The notes beneath the pieces were generated by a model. The model searched no databases, was not told where the DNA came from, and saw only the letters and a list, made by a program, of their open reading frames with translations. A DNA stretch of 23,362 bases from contig DASTSE010000416.1 of NCBI GenBank assembly GCA_035760865.1, positions 1-23,362 on the forward strand, in the 5' to 3' direction. Within the stretch, counting starts at the first letter, position 1. Each line of letters begins with the position of its first letter. The translations under genes were made by a program, and so were the position numbers. Below, piece by piece: positions 20,238-23,362 of this stretch. The DNA is from Dokdonella_A sp035760865. GTDB lineage: Bacteria > Pseudomonadota > Gammaproteobacteria > Xanthomonadales > Rhodanobacteraceae.

Positions 20238-22286
20238 ATGCCCGACTTGATCCGCAGACTTCGATTCCTGCCCCTGCTGTTCGCCCTCGCGTGCAGCGCG
20301 TGCGCGTTCGCGCAGACCGTCAATTGCAACGGCGTTGCCGCATGGAACGCGAGCACCGTGTACAACCCTGGCGATCGCATGACCTACCAGGGCCGCCTGT
20401 ACCAGGCCCTCGTGCCGATCTGGAATGCCGCACCGAACTACTGCCCCTCGTGTGGCTGGTACCAGGATCTCGGCGCCTGCGGCACGGGCGGCACCAACCA
20501 GCCGCCGAGCGTGTCGATCACCGCGCCGGCGAACGGCAGCACGTTCGCCGCGGGCGCGAGCATCACGGTGAACGCGACCGCGTCCGACAGCGACGGCAGC
20601 GTCACCAAGGTCGAGTTCTTCCGCGGCGCGACCTCGCTCGGCGTCGACACGAGCTCGCCGTACTCCGTCACGTGGAGCAACGCCGCCGCGGGCAGCTACA
20701 GCCTCACCGCGATCGCGACCGACAACCTGGGCGCGACGACGACGTCGGGCGCGGTGTCGGTCACGGTACAGGCGTCGCAGAACGACACGACGCCGCCGAG
20801 CGTACCGACCGGGCTCGCCTCGCCGTCGCAGACCAACACGACCATCAGCCTCGCGTGGAACGCGTCGACCGACAACGTCGGCGTCACCGGCTACGACGTC
20901 TACCGCGGCGGCAGCTCGATCGCCACCGTCGCCGGCACGAGCTACACCGCCGGTGGCCTGTCGCCATCGACCGCGTACTCGTTCCAGGTGCGCGCGCGCG
21001 ACGGCGCGGGCAACACGTCCGCGCCGACTGCGCCGATCACGGTGAGCACGACCGCGAACCCGCCGCCGGGCGGCAAGCGCGTGCTCGGCTACTTCGCGCA
21101 GTGGGGCATCTACGCGCGCAACTACCGCGTGAAGAACATCGACACGAGCGGTACCGCGGCCAGGCTCACGCACATCAACTACGCGTTCGGCAACGTGCGC
21201 AACAACCGCTGCGAAGTCGGCGTCAACATCCCGTCCGACCCGAACACCGGTGCGGGCGGCGACGCGTTCGCCGACTACACCAAGGCGTTCGGCGCAGGCG
21301 AAAGCGTGAGCGGCGTCGCCGACACGTGGGATCAGAAGCTGCGCGGCAACTGGAACCAGCTCAAGCAGCTCAAGGCGAAGTATCCGGGCCTCAAGGTGCT
21401 CATCTCGCTCGGTGGCTGGACCTGGTCGCGCGGTTTCTCGAGTGCGGCGCGGCCGGAAAACCGCGAGGCGTTCGTCGCCTCGTGCATCGACGCGTACATC
21501 CGCGGCAACCTGCCCGCGAGCGACGGCGCGGGCGGCGCCGGCGCGGCCGCCGGCGTGTTCGACGGCATCGACATCGACTGGGAATACCCGGCCGCCTGTG
21601 GCCTCGGTTGCGGCGGCGCCGAGGACAGCGCGAACTTCACCGCGCTGCTCGCCGAGTTCCGTCGCCAGCTCGACGCGGTGCGGCCCGGCCTCCTGCTGTC
21701 GATCGCGGCCGGCGCCGGCATCGACAAGATCCGCGTGACGGATCCGGCGACGTATTTGCAGTCGCTCGATTTCATCAACGTGATGACGTACGACTTCCAC
21801 GGCTCGTGGGACGCGCGGACCAACCATCACTCCGCGCTGTTCGCCTCGCCACAGGATCCGTCGGCGGGCGACCAGAAGTTCTACAACACCAACGACGCGA
21901 TCGAGGCGTTCCTGTCGCGTGGCGTGCCTGCGAGCAAGCTCTCGCTCGGCATCGGCTTCTACGGTCGAGGCTGGACCAACGTGCCCGACGGCGGTACGCA
22001 CGGGCTGTACCAGTCCGGCAGCGCCGCGCCCGGCACGTACGAAGCGGGCAACGAGGACTACCACGTGCTGAAGAACCTCAACTACCCGATCTACACCGAC
22101 AACGCCGCGATGGCGACGTGGGCGTACAACGGCACGACGTTTTGGAGTTACGACACGCCCGCGATGATCCAGACCAAGATGAACTACGTGAAGACGCAAG
22201 GCCTCGGCGGCGCATTCTTCTGGGAGTTCAGCGGCGACGACGCGCAGGGCACGCTCGCGACCGCGATCGAGAACGGGTTGCAATGA
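20238..22286 (+). CDS. Secreted GH18 chitinase with CBM5/12, Ig-like and FnIII domains
   Basis: 682 residues. Domain order: signal peptide (~1-25, LPLLFALACSACAFAQ); a chitin-binding CBM5/12 module (~33-81, AAWNASTVYNPGDRMTYQG to GWYQDLGAC); an Ig-like domain (~89-178, PPSVSITAPANGSTFAAG); a fibronectin type III domain (~186-271); and a GH18 catalytic barrel (~280-682). The active-site motif is FDGIDIDWEY (441-450) with acid/base E449 and supporting D445 and D447. SLGGWTWS (390-397) and MTYDFHGSWD (516-525) are the other expected substrate-site motifs, and the final WEFSGDD is also typical. The enzyme should hydrolyse beta-1,4-GlcNAc bonds in chitin outside the cell by the substrate-assisted mechanism. 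The ATG at 20238 gives the signal peptide and has CGGAG upstream. Two LacI-type operators lie in the long leader. It lacks the FxxGFE tail. Confidence 0.95.
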   Translation: MPDLIRRLRFLPLLFALACSACAFAQTVNCNGVAAWNASTVYNPGDRMTYQGRLYQALVPIWNAAPNYCPSCGWYQDLGACGTGGTNQPPSVSITAPANGSTFAAGASITVNATASDSDGSVTKVEFFRGATSLGVDTSSPYSVTWSNAAAGSYSLTAIATDNLGATTTSGAVSVTVQASQNDTTPPSVPTGLASPSQTNTTISLAWNASTDNVGVTGYDVYRGGSSIATVAGTSYTAGGLSPSTAYSFQVRARDGAGNTSAPTAPITVSTTANPPPGGKRVLGYFAQWGIYARNYRVKNIDTSGTAARLTHINYAFGNVRNNRCEVGVNIPSDPNTGAGGDAFADYTKAFGAGESVSGVADTWDQKLRGNWNQLKQLKAKYPGLKVLISLGGWTWSRGFSSAARPENREAFVASCIDAYIRGNLPASDGAGGAGAAAGVFDGIDIDWEYPAACGLGCGGAEDSANFTALLAEFRRQLDAVRPGLLLSIAAGAGIDKIRVTDPATYLQSLDFINVMTYDFHGSWDARTNHHSALFASPQDPSAGDQKFYNTNDAIEAFLSRGVPASKLSLGIGFYGRGWTNVPDGGTHGLYQSGSAAPGTYEAGNEDYHVLKNLNYPIYTDNAAMATWAYNGTTFWSYDTPAMIQTKMNYVKTQGLGGAFFWEFSGDDAQGTLATAIENGLQ

Positions 22287-22318
22287 CCCGGCGCGGGTGA
22301 TCCCGCGCTATGGAAGGA

Positions 22319-22342
22319 CCGTCCCGGCTGCGGCCGGGGCGG
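22319..22342 (+). terminator. Terminator candidate of the chitinase gene
   Basis: CCGTCCCGGC (22319-22328), loop TGCG, GCCGGGGCGG (22333-22342). In RNA all ten positions pair, one as U:G. It begins 33 bases after the stop codon. Only two T residues follow, so termination may depend on Rho or be inefficient. Confidence 0.5.
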
Positions 22343-22384
22343 TTCGGCGGACCGGACGTGGATGGAAGCCTGCGTCAAACGCGT

Positions 22385-22406
22385 CGTCATTCCCGCGGAT
22401 GCGGGA
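22385..22406. repeat. GTCATTCCCGC-type palindrome
   Basis: CGTCATTCCCGC-GGAT-GCGGGA. The head and stem match the minus-strand copy at 2830-2858 (CGTCATTCCCGC-AAAA-GCGGGA). This is a single copy, between the chitinase terminator and the sigma factor promoter. Confidence 0.55.
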
Positions 22407-22669
22407 CCCGCGCGCAGCGCGCAGGACGCCCGAAGGGGCGCGCGCAGCGGATCATCTTCAAGGCGCGCAGCGCCGGATGACTCCGGGCATCCTGCCCAGC
22501 GGTCCCTCCGGACCCGTCTTGGGCGGAACGTTCCGTGTTCCGTGAAAGGTGCCGGCGCCTTATCCGCCAGCACGGCCGCATCGTCGACGCGCAACGGTGG
22601 GACTCGCGGCCGGAGCACGTCGCGATGAGCGATGCGCCGCGAGCCGCTGCGTCCCACCCTGCACGGGGC

Positions 22670-22696
22670 TGTCACGTTCCCGCACGTTCGTGCGTC
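22670..22696 (+). promoter_or_regulatory. ECF41-type promoter of the sigma factor gene
   Basis: TGTCACG (22670-22676), a 16-base spacer, then CGTC (22693-22696), 29 bases before the GTG start. Published ECF41 target promoters carry TGTCACA at -35 and CGTC at -10 (from memory). Six of seven bases match at -35 and all four at -10. It suggests that the sigma factor transcribes its own gene. Confidence 0.6.
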
Positions 22697-22724
22697 CTCG
22701 CATCGACTGACGGAGAATACGCCC

Positions 22725-23362
22725 GTGGATGCCGCAACCACCCTGTTCGAAAGCCACCGCTCGCGCCTGTTCGGGCTTGCGTATCGCATGCTCGGCACGC
22801 CCGCGGACGCCGAGGATGTCCTGCACGAGGCGTGGCTGCGCCTCCACGCGCACGACCTCGCGACGCTCGACGATCCCGAGGCCTGGCTCGTCACCGTGAC
22901 CACGCGCATCGCGCTCGATCGCCTGCGCCGCGCGAAGGCCGAGCGCGAGCACTACGTCGGGCCGTGGCTGCCCGAGCCGCTGTCGGACGAGGCGGAATCG
23001 CCCGATGCGGCGCTCGAGCGTGGCGAGTCGCTGACGCTGTCGTTCCTGCTCCTGCTAGAACGACTGAGCCCGGAGGAACGCGCGGCGTTCCTGCTGCACG
23101 AAGTGTTCGACTACAGCCACGCCGAGGCGGCGGCGATCCTCCAGATCGCCGAGGACGCATGCCGCCAGCGCGTGCATCGCGCGAAGGCGCGCCTGCGCGA
23201 AGGACGGCCGCGCTTCCGCGTCGACGAGGCCGTGCAGCAGCGCCTGCTCGAGCGCTTCGTGGCGGCGATGGCCGAACCGCGCCTCGACGCGCTGCGCGCG
23301 CTGTTCGCGGAAGACGCGGTGCATGTCAGCGACGGCGGCGGCGGCGCGCGCGCGACGATGCA
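22725..23362 (+). CDS. ECF41-family RNA polymerase sigma factor, 3' end outside the window
   Basis: 212 residues are visible and the frame is open at the right edge. Sigma region 2 is at ~8-70 (LFGLAYRMLGTPADAEDVLHEAW), and region 4 at ~108-158 (RLSPEERAAFLLHEVFDYSH to RQRVHRAKARLRE). Between them is YVGPWLPEPL (77-86), the linker motif characteristic of group ECF41 (SigJ-like). A SnoaL-like domain starts at ~170 (LLERFVAAMAEPRLDALRALF) and reaches the expected DGGG motif (203-206) just before the window ends. ECF41 factors lack an anti-sigma factor; the fused SnoaL domain controls their activity. Target genes are usually a neighbouring oxidoreductase, carboxymuconolactone decarboxylase or epimerase, which would lie beyond this window. 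The GTG at 22725 has GGAG nine bases upstream. An ATG at 22729 is out of frame. Confidence 0.93.
   Translation, partial: MDAATTLFESHRSRLFGLAYRMLGTPADAEDVLHEAWLRLHAHDLATLDDPEAWLVTVTTRIALDRLRRAKAEREHYVGPWLPEPLSDEAESPDAALERGESLTLSFLLLLERLSPEERAAFLLHEVFDYSHAEAAAILQIAEDACRQRVHRAKARLREGRPRFRVDEAVQQRLLERFVAAMAEPRLDALRALFAEDAVHVSDGGGGARATM

Larger units (their letters stand above)
22287..22669. other. Gene-free stretch after the chitinase gene
   Basis: No gene is supported here. It begins with a strong terminator-like stem (22319-22342) and contains a member of the GTCATTCCCGC repeat group at 22385-22406, followed by several GCGC-rich short palindromes. Short frames in this stretch have repeat-derived, low-complexity translations and no RBS. 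Confidence 0.5.

Noticed and set aside
20211..22283. A 690-codon open frame on the minus strand across the chitinase gene
   Set aside because: It is antisense to a chitinase with every expected motif. Its translation is Arg/Val/Ala-rich low-complexity sequence, the usual result of high third-position GC.
22297..22628. Short frames between chitinase and sigma factor genes
   Set aside because: They translate repeat sequence, lack an RBS, and overlap the terminator-like stem and the GTCATTCCCGC palindrome.
1..23362. CRISPR array, tRNA, rRNA or intact insertion sequence
   Set aside because: I looked for regularly spaced direct repeats, for cloverleaf-like sequences with TTCGA loops, and for complete transposases with terminal inverted repeats, and found none.

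Overview
The window is very GC-rich, densely coding DNA with short intergenic spaces and many small palindromic repeats. Several features point to a gammaproteobacterium of the Xanthomonadales (Lysobacterales), probably Rhodanobacteraceae and possibly a Dokdonella-like organism: the C-terminal FKSGFE-type tail on the secreted beta-helix protein, a remnant of a REP-associated transposase (RAYT) with GTAGGG-bounded REP-like palindromes, a kinase/universal-stress-protein fusion and a secreted GH18 chitinase. This placement is inferred from family resemblance, not from a marker gene. I see no rRNA, tRNA, CRISPR array, prophage or intact insertion sequence.

Layout. 1-943: 3' end of a secreted beta-helix protein. 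1116-4034 (minus): a probable operon of an SPFH/YdjI-like protein, a double zinc-ribbon membrane protein and a small membrane protein. Its first two genes resemble the Bacillus YdjI/YdjG pair that docks PspA to the membrane, but no pspA is visible here. 4100-4700: REP-like repeats and a broken RAYT gene. 4773-7190 (plus): an unrecognised Cys-containing protein, a GYD-domain protein and an exported protein that looks internally duplicated. 7520-9685 (plus): a calcineurin-like phosphoesterase followed after 3 bp by a Ser/Thr kinase fused to a universal stress domain. 9711-10903 (minus): a DUF2975 membrane protein, a small Xre regulator and another membrane protein, packed tightly behind a promoter with two matching inverted repeats. 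11047-15113 (minus): a CPA1 Na+/H+ antiporter, a lipocalin and an FAD monooxygenase. 15337-19511: a DUF1801 protein, a tail-anchored DUF155/RMD1-like protein on the minus strand, a DUF72 protein, a small CxxC membrane protein, an SRPBCC/AHSA1 protein and thioredoxin 2 (TrxC). 19512-20237: a long gene-free leader with two nearly identical LacI-type palindromes. 20238-22286: a multidomain secreted chitinase. 22725-end: an ECF41-type sigma factor, cut by the window edge, behind a sequence that matches the ECF41 target promoter.

How it fits together. Most of the window is chromosomal housekeeping and accessory content. The regulatory layers are the most informative part: paired operators before the chitinase, paired operators before the DUF2975-xre operon, a self-recognition promoter before the sigma factor, and a kinase-phosphatase gene pair with an attached nucleotide-binding stress domain. 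The SPFH/zinc-ribbon cluster is the best candidate for an under-described system, probably in envelope or membrane-domain maintenance.
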